A stretch of 64,000 bases of DNA from Desulfocucumis sp964643075 (GTDB lineage: Bacteria > Bacillota > Desulfotomaculia > Desulfotomaculales > Desulfocucumaceae). Shown here in pieces: positions 27,454 through 36,703 of the stretch (its first letter is position 1; every line of letters starts with the position of its first letter). The stretch lies in assembly GCA_964643075.1 (NCBI GenBank), contig CAZXQO010000024.1, forward strand, positions 1 to 64,000. Direction: 5' to 3'. The notes beneath the pieces were generated by a model, which saw only the letters and a list, made by a program, of their open reading frames with translations, ran no database searches and was not told the origin of the DNA. The position numbers were made by a program, and so were the translations under genes.

Positions 27454-28947
27454 ATGGAGAAAACAACGCAACGCCAAATGGTCACTGTCGCCATGATGGT
27501 ATCGATTTTACTCGTAGCCATTGATACGACCATTGTTACTAACGCTATGCCACACATTGTAAAACAACTGAGCGGCTTGAAGATGATTAGTTGGGTTTTC
27601 GCTATTTATCTTCTTACGACATCCGTAACCACACCGATTTACGGCAAACTTGCCGACCTTTTCGGAAGAAAGATCGTTTTTAACTTCGGCGTTGCGCTTT
27701 TCGTCATTGGTTCAATGCTGTCCGGGGCGGCACAGACGATGCTTCAGCTAATTTGGTTCCGGGCTTTTCAAGGACTCGGCGCCGGCGCCGTGATGCCGCT
27801 GACTTTCACGATTATCGGCGATTTGTATCCAGGGGAAGAGCGCGCAAAGATGCAGGGGGTATTCAGCTCGGTTTGGGGCATTGCTGGTCTGCTCGGCCCT
27901 TTGGCAGGAGGACTGTTTGTCGATCACATCTCATGGCGTTGGATTTTTTATATTAACGTACCGATTGGGATCGTCTCCATTTTGCTGGTGCTCGGCTTTC
28001 TACATGAAACGCAGGTAGCAAAAACGAAAAAAAGCATCGATTATTGGGGGGCGGCGTTGTTTACCGTTTCAATAGGCTCGTTTCTCTACGCGCTGCTCAA
28101 CGGGGGTGAGTCGTATGCCTGGAATTCAGCCGGGATCATCTCATTGTTTGCCGTAGCCGTCTTGTTTCTGGTTTTATTTCTTCTTGTGGAAGCCAGGACG
28201 AAGGAACCGATGCTCCCGCTATCACTGTTTATAATACCGGTAATTGCCGTATCCAATGTCGTTTGCTTTGTGGCCAGCTTCGTGCTGATCGGTGTCAATG
28301 TGTATTTGCCGATCTGGATTCAGACGTTGCTTGGTCACAGCGCCACCAACTCGGGACTAACGTTGATGCCGATGTCGTTCGCCTGGCCGCTGGCGTCAAC
28401 TTTGGCGGGGCGGTTCATGTACAAAATTGGTTCCAAAACAACGGCTGTATTCGGCGCGGTGCTGATAGCGGCGGGATCGGCCTGGTTGGTGCTTGTTCAT
28501 ACAGGCTCCCCTTATTGGTATATTGTCGGTGTGATGATCGTCATCGGCTTTGGCATGGGGTGTTCCATGACGCCTTTAACTGTGTTGATTCAGTCTGCCG
28601 TTGGTTGGAATTTGCGCGGTGCGGCCACGGCCTCAAACACATTTATGCGATCACTTGGGCAAACGGTGGGCATAGCCATTTTCGGCACGGTGTTTAACAA
28701 TGCTTTGAACAACTACGTGCAAAGTCATGTCCAGGGCGGATGGCAGGGCGAGGATATCAGCAATGCCTTAATGTCAGGGGCGGGTACGAACATTCCGGCA
28801 AGCGTCCTTGAACAGCTGCGGATTGGAATGGCCCAAAGTCTGCACTCGATCTTTATTCTGGTATTCGCTATTTCCATTTTCACTTTGCTGACCAGTGCCA
28901 TACTGCCTTCGCACAGCAAGGTGATGGCGCAGCAGAAAGCCGATTAG
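27454..28947 (+). CDS. MFS drug exporter, DHA2 (EmrB/QacA) family
   Basis: A 497-residue protein with about 14 hydrophobic segments, as in DHA2 antiporters. Motif A-type GKLADLFGRKIV near residue 64, motif D1 ISWVFAIYLLTTSV near 46 and motif C-type GPLAGG near 148 are visible. It probably exports a drug or dye in exchange for protons. ATG 27454 is preceded by GGGGGG about 10 bases upstream. No TetR or MarR regulator is adjacent. Codon use looks closer to Bacillus/Paenibacillus-type genes than to the neighbouring core genes, suggesting transfer. Confidence 0.9.
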   Translation: MEKTTQRQMVTVAMMVSILLVAIDTTIVTNAMPHIVKQLSGLKMISWVFAIYLLTTSVTTPIYGKLADLFGRKIVFNFGVALFVIGSMLSGAAQTMLQLIWFRAFQGLGAGAVMPLTFTIIGDLYPGEERAKMQGVFSSVWGIAGLLGPLAGGLFVDHISWRWIFYINVPIGIVSILLVLGFLHETQVAKTKKSIDYWGAALFTVSIGSFLYALLNGGESYAWNSAGIISLFAVAVLFLVLFLLVEARTKEPMLPLSLFIIPVIAVSNVVCFVASFVLIGVNVYLPIWIQTLLGHSATNSGLTLMPMSFAWPLASTLAGRFMYKIGSKTTAVFGAVLIAAGSAWLVLVHTGSPYWYIVGVMIVIGFGMGCSMTPLTVLIQSAVGWNLRGAATASNTFMRSLGQTVGIAIFGTVFNNALNNYVQSHVQGGWQGEDISNALMSGAGTNIPASVLEQLRIGMAQSLHSIFILVFAISIFTLLTSAILPSHSKVMAQQKAD

Positions 28948-29051
28948 CTTTAGCCGTAGCAACCGTGTTGAAGAACAGCGGGCGCAGCGCTGGGTGGGTA
29001 GACTGGAAACGAGTAGTCAGCGGCCTTTATTATCATTGCCAGTTTGGTAAA

Positions 29052-30032
29052 TCACTTAAAAATGCCTTTAATTGCATCAATTAAATTCTTTTCATTGGGA
29101 ATATAAAAATCTTCTAAAGGCTTGCTAAAAGGTACCGGTATATCAGGAGCGGCTACACGTTTAACCGGGGCTTTTAGCGCATCAAAAGCTTTTTCTGCTA
29201 CCAGCGCGGCAATTTCCCCACCAAACCCGCCGGTTCGAGTGGCCTCATGCAGCACTACCAGGCGGCCGGTTTTTCTGACCGACTTTAATATAGCCTCTTC
29301 ATCTAAGGGCACCAGTGTCCTTAAATCCACTATTTCTACGCTGATACCCTCCTGCTCCAGTTGCCCGGCCGCTTTAAAAGCGGCCCCCAGCATTTTAGAC
29401 CAGGTAACCACGGTCACATCAGTGCCCGGCTTTTTAATATCCGCCGCACCAATAGGAATTGTATAGTCACCTTCTGGTACAGGGCCGGGTACAAAGTTTA
29501 AAATCATATCTTCAATAAAAATAACCGGATTTTCATCGCGAATGGCCGATTTTAACAAGCCCTTGGCATCAGCCGGTGTTCCCGGCATAATCACTTTTAA
29601 GCCCGGAGAGTGAGCGACCCAAGCCTCCAGGTTGTGCGAATGCTGGCAGCCTGCTCCTATACCCGCCCCGGTTTTAATTCGTACAACTAGGGGAAAATTG
29701 CTTTTCCCGCCGGATAAATAACGAAGCTTGGCCGCATGGTTGACAATCTGGTCGGCGGCAATAGTAAAGAAAGGGTTGAACATAATTTCCACTACGGGCC
29801 GAAGCCCCATTACGGACGCGCCGACAGCCAAACCGGCAATAGCAGCCTCCGAAACCGGGGTGTCCTTGACCCTGTGGGGGCCGAATTCTTTCAGCAGCCC
29901 GTGGGTAGCCATGCGTGGATCACTATGAATACCAACGCCTACACCTTCCCCGGCTATAAAAACGCTGGCATCGCGGCTCATTTCTTCGCGCAGGGCCTGA
30001 TTAATAGCCTGGCCCAGGGTGAGTTTCTGCAT
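29052..30032 (-). CDS. 2-oxoacid/acetoin dehydrogenase E1 beta subunit
   Basis: Transketolase-like pyrimidine-binding subunit of a ThDP-dependent E1 heterotetramer (AcoB/PdhB/BkdB type), 326 residues. Family motifs include FIAGEGVGVG, DTPVSEAAIAGLAVGAS (the catalytic-type Glu) and the GCQHSHNLEAWVAHSPGL loop. ATG 30032 follows GGGGGAGGT. It is 21 bases after the alpha gene in a two-gene operon. There is no E2 or E3 gene nearby, so the complex must use distant components or act as a decarboxylase. The substrate is not determined. Confidence 0.88.
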   Translation of the reverse strand: MQKLTLGQAINQALREEMSRDASVFIAGEGVGVGIHSDPRMATHGLLKEFGPHRVKDTPVSEAAIAGLAVGASVMGLRPVVEIMFNPFFTIAADQIVNHAAKLRYLSGGKSNFPLVVRIKTGAGIGAGCQHSHNLEAWVAHSPGLKVIMPGTPADAKGLLKSAIRDENPVIFIEDMILNFVPGPVPEGDYTIPIGAADIKKPGTDVTVVTWSKMLGAAFKAAGQLEQEGISVEIVDLRTLVPLDEEAILKSVRKTGRLVVLHEATRTGGFGGEIAALVAEKAFDALKAPVKRVAAPDIPVPFSKPLEDFYIPNEKNLIDAIKGIFK

Positions 30033-30053
30033 TTTTATACCTCCCCCAAAGTC

Positions 30054-31010
30054 TTAAACAAAAACATCTTCCAAAGCTTCAGCCGGTTCCGGCCATGGGC
30101 TTTCCTCGGCAAACTGCACAGCCCGCTGTACTATTTGCTCAATCTCGTTTTCCACCTGCTGATAAGCCTGCTTAGTCAGGGCACCTTCCTGCAGCAATTC
30201 TGCCTTTAAAGCTGTTATGGGGCACCGCTCTTTCCAGCGGGCAATTTCTTCCTTTGGCTGGTACAGCTGTTCATCGATGGTGCCGTGGCCACCCCAGCGA
30301 TAGGTTTTGCACTCAAGCAAAACCGGACCGGCCCCGGACAGGCATTTTTCCCTGGCTTTTTTTGCTGCCTCATAAACCGCCTGGGCATTATTGCCGTCAA
30401 CAATTTCCCCGGGCATGGCGTAGGCAGCAGACCTGTCCGCAATATTTTTAACCCTGGTATGTTCTTCCAGGCGCTGGGCGCCGGAGTAAACATTGTTTTC
30501 ACAGATAAAGATAACCGGTAGGTTCCATAATGAGGCCAGATTTAAAGCTTCATGGAAGCTGCCCTCGTCTGAAGCTCCATTACCGAAAAAGCACACCGTG
30601 ACAAAATCCTTTTGCATGTACTGCGCGGCAAACGCAGTCCCCGCCGCAATTGGGATTCCCCCGCCTACCACAGTTGTTGTGCACAGGGCATTTACTTCCG
30701 GTGCGGCGATGTGCAGGGTACCGCTTTTACCCTTGTTATAGCCGGTACGCCGGCCGAATATCTCAGCCATAATTAAATCCGGCTCTGCGCCCTTGGCCAG
30801 CAAATGGCCGTGGCTGCGGTGATTGCTGATAATGACGTCCTCCGGCAATAGAGCGGCCCCAACACCTGCAGCCACTGCCTCTTGACCGATGCTAACTATC
30901 ATCATCCCGTTTAGCTTTTCGGACTCTTTGCTCAAGTCAACCAGTTTTTCTTCAAAACGCCGGATTAAAAGCATCATCAGCAGGAGTTGCAGCTTATCAC
31001 TTTTCTCCAC
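30054..31010 (-). CDS. 2-oxoacid/acetoin dehydrogenase E1 alpha subunit
   Basis: ThDP-binding subunit of the E1 pair. The GDG-type diphosphate motif appears as FFGNGASDEGSFHEALNLASLWNLPVIFICENN, near residue 155. The substrate-channel HRSHGH motif is near 65, as in AcoA. GTG 31010 is preceded by GGGAGG at seven bases, giving 318 aa, the AcoA-type length; the longer frame has no such site. It heads a two-gene operon with the beta subunit. Confidence 0.88.
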   Translation of the reverse strand: MEKSDKLQLLLMMLLIRRFEEKLVDLSKESEKLNGMMIVSIGQEAVAAGVGAALLPEDVIISNHRSHGHLLAKGAEPDLIMAEIFGRRTGYNKGKSGTLHIAAPEVNALCTTTVVGGGIPIAAGTAFAAQYMQKDFVTVCFFGNGASDEGSFHEALNLASLWNLPVIFICENNVYSGAQRLEEHTRVKNIADRSAAYAMPGEIVDGNNAQAVYEAAKKAREKCLSGAGPVLLECKTYRWGGHGTIDEQLYQPKEEIARWKERCPITALKAELLQEGALTKQAYQQVENEIEQIVQRAVQFAEESPWPEPAEALEDVFV

Positions 31011-31208
31011 AGCAGTTCCTCCCTTATACTTGATAACCAAGTTCTATACTTAGCTGTTATTGATATTTTATACCATCAGAGTTAAATGGGAAATCATTTA
31101 GTATCACTTTGCTAAACCATCCTGCTGGCATTGTTGTGCTGATTGCAGAACTCCAATCCCTTGATATCTCTGATGGCGCCGCTCCCTGCATAGATTTCTG
31201 AATAATGA

Positions 31209-31253
31209 ATAAGTTAATAAGTTGGGTGCCTGGCACCCAACTTATTAACTTAT
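31209..31253. repeat. Perfect 22-bp inverted repeat (GGGTGCCTGGCACCC core)
   Basis: Arms of 22 bases are exactly complementary around a single central T at 31231. The core GGGTGCC-T-GGCACCC is embedded in AT-rich arms. There is no T tract. It resembles a dispersed palindromic element. It lies between the E1 operon promoter region and the moeA terminator. Confidence 0.75.
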
Positions 31254-31259
31254 ATAAAT

Positions 31260-31287
31260 AAAAGCACCCTTCCCCAGGGCGCTTTTG
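31260..31287 (-). terminator. Terminator of the moeA operon
   Basis: Read on the minus strand, AAAAGCGCCCT and AGGGTGCTTTTA form the stem around GGGGA, followed by a T-rich tract. It lies 19 bases after the moeA stop. Confidence 0.8.
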
Positions 31288-31305
31288 TGCGCTGTTATTG
31301 TATGT

Positions 31306-32511
31306 TCAGCTATTTACCGGGTAAACCGTTACCTTGTCACCTTCCCGTACCGGCGGGTGGCCGGCCGGTATTTCAATCAGGGCGTTATAGCCGGCCAGTG
31401 CTTTTATCATGCTTGATTTCTGGCCGGGCAGAATAGTTACCTGCCGGCCCTCTGTGCCGCACTCCAGATAGCCCCGCAAAAAACGCCGGGTATCTCCTCC
31501 TTTGGCAAAGGAATTTTTGCAGGTGGCAGTGATGACCACGGGGCCGGGGCTTGAACCCTGCATAGCCTGGAGCACCGGTGCCGCCAGCAGGTGATAGCCC
31601 GTGACACAGGCGGATGGATTTCCGGAAAGAGATATTACCGCCGTTGAGCGGAGGATTCCACCGCCGCTGTGGCTGCCGGGTTTGGCCCGGATTCCCCAGA
31701 AGAGCATCCTTGCCCCTGCTTCCCGCAGCAGCGCAAGGGCCTGATCATATTCTCCGGAAGCTGCCCCGCCCACGGTCAGCACTAAATCCGACCGTCTAAA
31801 TGAATCGTGCAGAACCTCTTTTATACTATCGTTTTGGTTCCCGCTAATGTACAATAGGCCTGTGACCTGCCCGCCGTCCTGTTGTACCAGTGATTTCAGC
31901 AACGGGCCGTTGCTGTCCCGCACCTGTCCTTCCAGGGGAGACCTGTCGTGGGGGATTATTTCAGAACCCAGGCATGCAATAGCCACCCGGGGGCGGCGGT
32001 AGACCTCTATGCTGCTGTGCCCGAAGGCTGCCAGGAGGCCTACACCCCCGGGGCTGATTCTTGAGCCCCGGCGTGTAAGCGTATCCCCTTTTTTAAAGTC
32101 CTCGCCCTGGGGCTTGATGTTTGTTCCCGGCCTAATTTCCCTGTCAAAGGAAAGCTTATTATTTTCAGTGCTGGTTGCTTCCCAGGGCAGCACAGCCGCC
32201 GCGCCCTGTGGCAGCGGACCGCCTGTGGCAACCCCTATGGTTTTGCCGGGGGTAAGCGCTGCGGATGGGATTTCACCAGGCTTGAGCCGCTCCAGTATGG
32301 TAAGGCCTGTCCTACCTATCAAATCAGCTTCATGAACTGCAAAACCGTCCACCGCCGACCGGGGGCAGTCGGGTAGATCATTGTCTGCCGTTATATCTAA
32401 TGCTGTTACCCTGCTCAGGGACTGTAGCAGCGGGACTGTTTCGGCAGGCAGGGGCATTATTACATCAAGAAGTAGATCCCTGGCCTCTTCTACAATGACA
32501 TTGGTTAACAA
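31306..32511 (-). CDS. moeA: Molybdopterin molybdenumtransferase MoeA
   Basis: Inserts molybdate or tungstate into adenylated molybdopterin in the last step of cofactor assembly. MoeA domains are visible: PRSAVDGFAV near residue 50, GVATGGPLPQGAAAVLPWE near 120, and the MoCF-type domain from about 180 with the variant loop TVGGAASGEYDQ (usually GGVSVGEYD). SLSGNPSA and a C-terminal beta-barrel follow. I chose TTG 32511 with GGGGGG upstream, 17 bases after the neighbouring molybdopterin-binding gene; the longer frame overlaps it. With the neighbour it serves the adjacent formate dehydrogenase. Confidence 0.87.
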   Translation of the reverse strand: MLTNVIVEEARDLLLDVIMPLPAETVPLLQSLSRVTALDITADNDLPDCPRSAVDGFAVHEADLIGRTGLTILERLKPGEIPSAALTPGKTIGVATGGPLPQGAAAVLPWEATSTENNKLSFDREIRPGTNIKPQGEDFKKGDTLTRRGSRISPGGVGLLAAFGHSSIEVYRRPRVAIACLGSEIIPHDRSPLEGQVRDSNGPLLKSLVQQDGGQVTGLLYISGNQNDSIKEVLHDSFRRSDLVLTVGGAASGEYDQALALLREAGARMLFWGIRAKPGSHSGGGILRSTAVISLSGNPSACVTGYHLLAAPVLQAMQGSSPGPVVITATCKNSFAKGGDTRRFLRGYLECGTEGRQVTILPGQKSSMIKALAGYNALIEIPAGHPPVREGDKVTVYPVNS

Positions 32512-32528
32512 AAATTCTGCCCCCCGGT

Positions 32529-33560
32529 TTAAATTAATGTTGCTTTTCCAAATGAGCAGGCAGGGAAGCGGCATACGCTGCATTCCTCGCAAAGGCCCCC
32601 GTGTCCGAGGGCTACCACTTCACTGCGGCTTATCCGCTCCCCGGCAAAAATACGGGGCAGCAGCAAATCCAGTATGGTTGTCCGGTTGAACATGATGCAG
32701 CCGGGCAGCCCGCAGACCGGCACATGCCCAATATAGGCCAGCATGAACATGGAGCCCGGCAGCACCGGCGCTCCGTAAAAAACCGTTTCGGCCCCGGCGG
32801 CCCTGATGCCCAGCGGTGTAACGTCGTCGGGGTCCACGGACATGCCGCCGCTGATCAGTACCAGTTCCGCGCCCTCCGCTATGAAGCGGCGGATTTCCTG
32901 CGCGATGATATCCGGATCGTCAGGAACTATGGACTGACCAGTCATTCTGCCCCCGTAGGGAGTGGTTTTACTGCGCACTAAACTGCAGGAGCCGTCCTGA
33001 ATGCGGCCGGTGTATACCTCGCTGCCGGTGGTGATCAGTCCTACCCAGAGAGGCCTGAAGGGCTTAACGTAAATGAGGGGACCCGGGCTGCCGCACAGTT
33101 CTTCCGCTTCTTCCAGGAGGTTCTGGCGGATGGCCAGTGGTATCACCCTGGTTCCCGCCACCACCTGACTTTTGGCAGTTACCCGGTTGTTGTGCAGGGT
33201 GGAAAAACAAATGTCTTCTACGCTGTTCACCGCATTGAGACGGCTGACTTCCACTTTGAGCAGGCCGTCATGGGTGGCCGTCAGGGAAACTTTGCCCTGG
33301 CATGGCATATCCAGTGCCAGGCCCTGCCCGGCAGCGCGCCGAGCCAGGCGCAGGGCTGCCTCATCTTCATGCACCAGGCCGTCCTCCGGCTCCCAGACAT
33401 ATATGTGTTCCTTGCCCAAGTCCAGCAATTTTTGTATGTCCCCGGGGCCGATGAGGTGTCCTCTCTGGAAGGCGCGGCCTTTCTCCCGGCCGGGAATAAT
33501 TCTGGTAATGTCATGCCCCAGCACCATGCCCACCGCTTCTGTTACGGGCACCTTGCGCAT
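32529..33560 (-). CDS. Molybdopterin-binding MoeA/MogA-like protein
   Basis: A 343-residue relative of MoeA found beside Mo/W enzymes in anaerobes. The N-terminal region has PVTEAVGMVLGHDITRI. The MoCF_biosynth domain carries the pterin-binding loop LISGGMSVDPDD near 240 and GLPGC near 300. The C-terminus ends with a Cys-rich LCEECSVCRFPAC tail, which may bind metal or FeS. ATG 33560 follows AAGGAGG by eight bases. It is encoded between fdhA and moeA in one operon-like run, so it probably handles the Mo or W cofactor for formate dehydrogenase. Confidence 0.85.
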   Translation of the reverse strand: MRKVPVTEAVGMVLGHDITRIIPGREKGRAFQRGHLIGPGDIQKLLDLGKEHIYVWEPEDGLVHEDEAALRLARRAAGQGLALDMPCQGKVSLTATHDGLLKVEVSRLNAVNSVEDICFSTLHNNRVTAKSQVVAGTRVIPLAIRQNLLEEAEELCGSPGPLIYVKPFRPLWVGLITTGSEVYTGRIQDGSCSLVRSKTTPYGGRMTGQSIVPDDPDIIAQEIRRFIAEGAELVLISGGMSVDPDDVTPLGIRAAGAETVFYGAPVLPGSMFMLAYIGHVPVCGLPGCIMFNRTTILDLLLPRIFAGERISRSEVVALGHGGLCEECSVCRFPACSFGKATLI

Positions 33561-33638
33561 GTTTACGGCCTCCTTGCCGTTGCCGGGCTTCACGATTTTC
33601 TTCGGGAAGCCCGGCACAATAGTTGATATATAATGGCC

Positions 33639-36323
33639 CTATACTTTTTCAACCTTCACAGCACATACCTTGTACTCGCCGGTTTTGGTGATGGGATCAA
33701 TGGCATCACTGGTTATGGCGTTTGTGGGGCTGTCCTTGTAGTGGAAGGACATCCATATAACTCCCGGGGGCACCCGGTCTGTAACCTGAATTTTGGTCAA
33801 CAGTTCGCCTCTCCTTGAGTATACCTTCACCTGGTCCCCGTAATCCAGGCCCAGCCGGGCGGCGTCCTCAGGATTGACCTCGGCGTACTCTTCCGACCAC
33901 ATGCTCTGGATGGCGGCGGAATACGGTGTGGTGACATTATAGTGATATAGTATCCTTCCGGTGGACAGCAGGAAAGGATATTCCTGATCCGGCATTTCCG
34001 CCGGGGGTATGTGCTCAATGGCCTGAAACAGTCCTTTGCCCCTGGTGAACGACTGGGCGTGCAGGTATGGCGTGCCCGGATGGTCGCTGGTGGGGCAGGG
34101 CCACTGAATACTGCCGCTTTCCAGCCTGGCATAGCTGATGCCAGCATAGGACGGTGTCAGGGATGCCATTTCCGCGAATATTTCTTCCGGGTTGCGATAA
34201 TTCATGGGGTAACCCATTCTGGTGTTCAAGTCTATGATTGCCTGCCAGTTGGCCAGTCCCGGCAGGGGCTCGATGGCCTTGCGTACCCGCTGTACCCGGC
34301 GTTCGGTGTTGGTGAAGGTGCCGTCTGTTTCCGCGAAGCTGGCCGCCGGGAGTATGACATCAGCGTATTCCGCCGTTTCCGTCAGGAATAGTTCCTGTAC
34401 CACCAGGAACTCCAGTTTATCCAGTCCGGCGCGGATATGGTTGCTGTTGGGGTCCGTGAGCACCGGGTTTTCACCCAGTATATACATGGCCTTAAGGTCA
34501 CCTGCATGTGCCTTGTCAAACATTTCGGGAATCGTCAATCCCATTTCTCCTGAAAGAGGAGCACCCCAGGCCTTTTCAAACTTTTCCCTGACGGCGGGGT
34601 CAATGACCTTCTGGTAGCCGGGAAAGACATTGGGCAGCGCCCCCATGTCGCAGGCGCCCTGCACATTGTTCTGGCCCCGGATAGGGTTGACCCCGGTGCC
34701 GGGGCGGCCCATGTGCCCGGTGAGCATGGCCAGGTTGGCTACGCTCATAACGTTATTTGTCCCGCATACGTGTTCCGTTATACCCAGGGTGTAGAATGTC
34801 ATGGCTTTATCCGTGGTGGCGTAAAGCCGGGCTACTGCATAAAGATCCTCTTCCGGCACCCCTGTGAGGCGGGATACGTAGTCCGGGGTGTATTTCTCCA
34901 CCGTTTCTTTCAGAGCCGCGTAATTTTCGGTTCTTTCATCAATAAATGTGCTATTCTGCAGGTTTTCCTTGATAATTATATGCATCAGGCCGTTAAGCAG
35001 GGGTATGTCGGTGCCGGGCTGGATGCGCAGCCAGTAATCAGCTTCTTCCGCCAGCTCAATGCGCCTGGGGTCCACTACAATCAATTTGGCCCCCTTGCGT
35101 GCCGCCTGTCTCATTTTATAGCCTACGATGGGGTGGGCCTCCGTGGTGTTGGTGCCGACTAATAGCATCAATTCTGCATGGTCGATTTCCCCTATGGAAT
35201 TGGTCATTGCGCCGCTCCCGAAGGAAGTAGCCAGACCGGCTACTGTGGGAGCGTGTCAGGTACGGGCACAGTGATCAACGTTGTTTGTGCCCATCACCTC
35301 CCTCGTAAATTTTTGCAGCAGATAGTTTTCTTCATTGGTGCACCTGGCCGAGCTCAAAGCGGCGAAGGAATCACCGCCATACTTATCCTTGATGCCCTGC
35401 AGGCGGGTGGCGATCAGGTCCAGGGCTTCGTCCCAGGAGACCTGGACAAATCCATCCTCCCCTTTGATTAGAGGAGTGGTCAGCCGCCGGTCGCTGTATA
35501 TGAAATCCCAGCCGAAGCGGCCTTTGATACAGAGGGCGCGACCGTTTACCACATTGTCCAACCCGGTGGTGACGGCCATTACTTTCCCATCCTTGACGTT
35601 AAGGTCGAAATTGCAGCCTGTGCCGCAGAACGGGCAGGTGGTTTTTACTTTTGTGAACTCAAAATGGCGGGCCTTGCCCTGGATTTGCTTTTCCGTCAGC
35701 GCTCCGGTGGGGCAGACGGAAACACAAGCGCCGCAGAACACACAGTCCGACTCTACAAAGGGCACATCGTAGAAAGTAGTCACTTTACTGTTGAAACCGC
35801 GGTAGGCGTAGTCCAGATTATTTTTGCCGGTGATTTCGGCGCAGGCCCGCACACATTTACCGCACAGAATGCATTTGTTCATGTCCCGGACGATAAATGG
35901 ATTGCTGTCTTCCACCGGGTAATTGTGCCTGTCCCCCGGGAAAGCGCTCTGCTTTACACCGTATTCGTAGCAGTATGAGGCCAGTTTGCAATTGCCCATT
36001 TTTTCACAGGTGAGGCAGTCCTGGGGGTGATTGGCCAGCAGCAGTTCCAGTATGGTCTGCCTGGCTTCCACCACCGCCGGGGAATGGGTATGTACCACCA
36101 TGTTCGGTGATACGGTGGTGACGCAGGAGGCGGGCAGGTTGCGCATGCCTTCAATTTCCACCACGCACAGCCGGCAGGCCCCCAGGGGGCTTAGGTCCGG
36201 CTCGTGGCATAGCCTGGGGATGTTAACCCCGGCCTGATCGGCGGCGTCCAGCACGGTGGTTCCCGCCGTCACTTCCACGGCTATGCCGTTAATGGTGAGT
36301 TTAACCGTTTCCACTTCATTCAC
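33639..36323 (-). CDS. fdhA: Selenocysteine-containing formate dehydrogenase alpha subunit
   Basis: Catalyses formate/CO2 interconversion. The gene is a single 894-codon frame interrupted by an in-frame UGA at 35256-35258 (codon 356), in the context CARTUHAPTVAGLA that marks the catalytic selenocysteine of bis-MGD formate dehydrogenases. The N-terminus has a [2Fe-2S] domain (GACRLC). It continues with a His/Cys cluster region (DCLTCEKMGNC), two 4Fe-4S motifs (CILCGKCVRAC, CVFCGACVSVC) and the Mo-domain cluster CPFCGTGC. The length and layout match Moorella-type FdhA. AAGGAGTG precedes ATG 36323. Whether Mo or W is used is not shown. No beta subunit is adjacent. Confidence 0.95.
35214..35258 (-). 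promoter_or_regulatory. SECIS hairpin and UGA selenocysteine codon in fdhA
   Basis: Directly after the UGA, GCTCCC (35252-35247) pairs with GGGAGC (35219-35214). An inner helix AGTAGCC/GGCTACT carries a GGTCT apical loop. A GGUCU-type loop a short distance after UGA resembles the E. coli fdhF SECIS bound by SelB. Confidence 0.88.
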
Positions 36324-36431
36324 TCCTTGTAATGTAATAATGAGAGTAACTTATACCGGAATCTTTAATTATCAGGTAATTAACTAAAGAATTGCATCAC
36401 TGGTAATCATTGCAGCCGGAAAGGCGAATGA

Positions 36432-36460
36432 AAAACCTCCAGCCCGGGGCTGGAGGTTTT
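36432..36460 (-). terminator. Leader terminator upstream of fdhA
   Basis: On the minus strand AAAACCTCCAGCC and GGCTGGAGGTTTTT form a strong stem with a T run. It is placed after the riboswitch candidate and about 110 bases before the fdhA ATG, so it can serve as the expression platform. Confidence 0.85.
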
Positions 36461-36524
36461 AATACGGGGAACCTAAAATAAAAACTAAAAACAGGGCCTT
36501 ATAATTATCAGGCCTTGTTAAAAG

Positions 36525-36640
36525 CTGGTTCCGCGCTCCTTTTCAACCACGGGAGGCAAATCCGTTTCCAGATTTACCCTAACGGCTTTTTGCCATGACC
36601 AAACGGTTTTAGGGCAGAAAAGCTCGGAGCTCACTTTATT
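36525..36640 (-). ncRNA. Candidate Moco/Tuco riboswitch aptamer in the fdhA leader
   Basis: The minus-strand leader contains GAGCTCCGAGC at the 5' side and GGATTTGCCTCC...AAGGAGCGCGG at the 3' side. These are the elements I recall from the molybdenum/tungsten cofactor RNA motif; a basal GCTCC/GGAGC pairing closes it. The context is ideal: a promoter upstream, an intrinsic terminator downstream, then a Mo/W enzyme gene. The alignment is from memory, so the class needs a covariance search. Confidence 0.6.
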
Positions 36641-36672
36641 CAGTTGCTGTAAAAAAGCATACTATCGTCATA

Positions 36673-36701
36673 ATTCTATAGCCGTCATTATAATATGTCA
36701 A
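36673..36701 (-). promoter_or_regulatory. Sigma-A-like promoter of the fdhA leader
   Basis: On the minus strand the -35 box TTGACA (36701-36696) and -10 box TAGAAT (36678-36673) are exactly 17 bases apart. They lie just after the mobB stop, so fdhA has its own promoter within the cofactor gene run. Confidence 0.75.
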
Positions 36702-36703
36702 GC

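Noticed and set aside
33639..35207. Reading the formate dehydrogenase as two separate genes
   Set aside because: The frames are in phase across a UGA in the catalytic selenocysteine context with a SECIS hairpin, so it is one gene.
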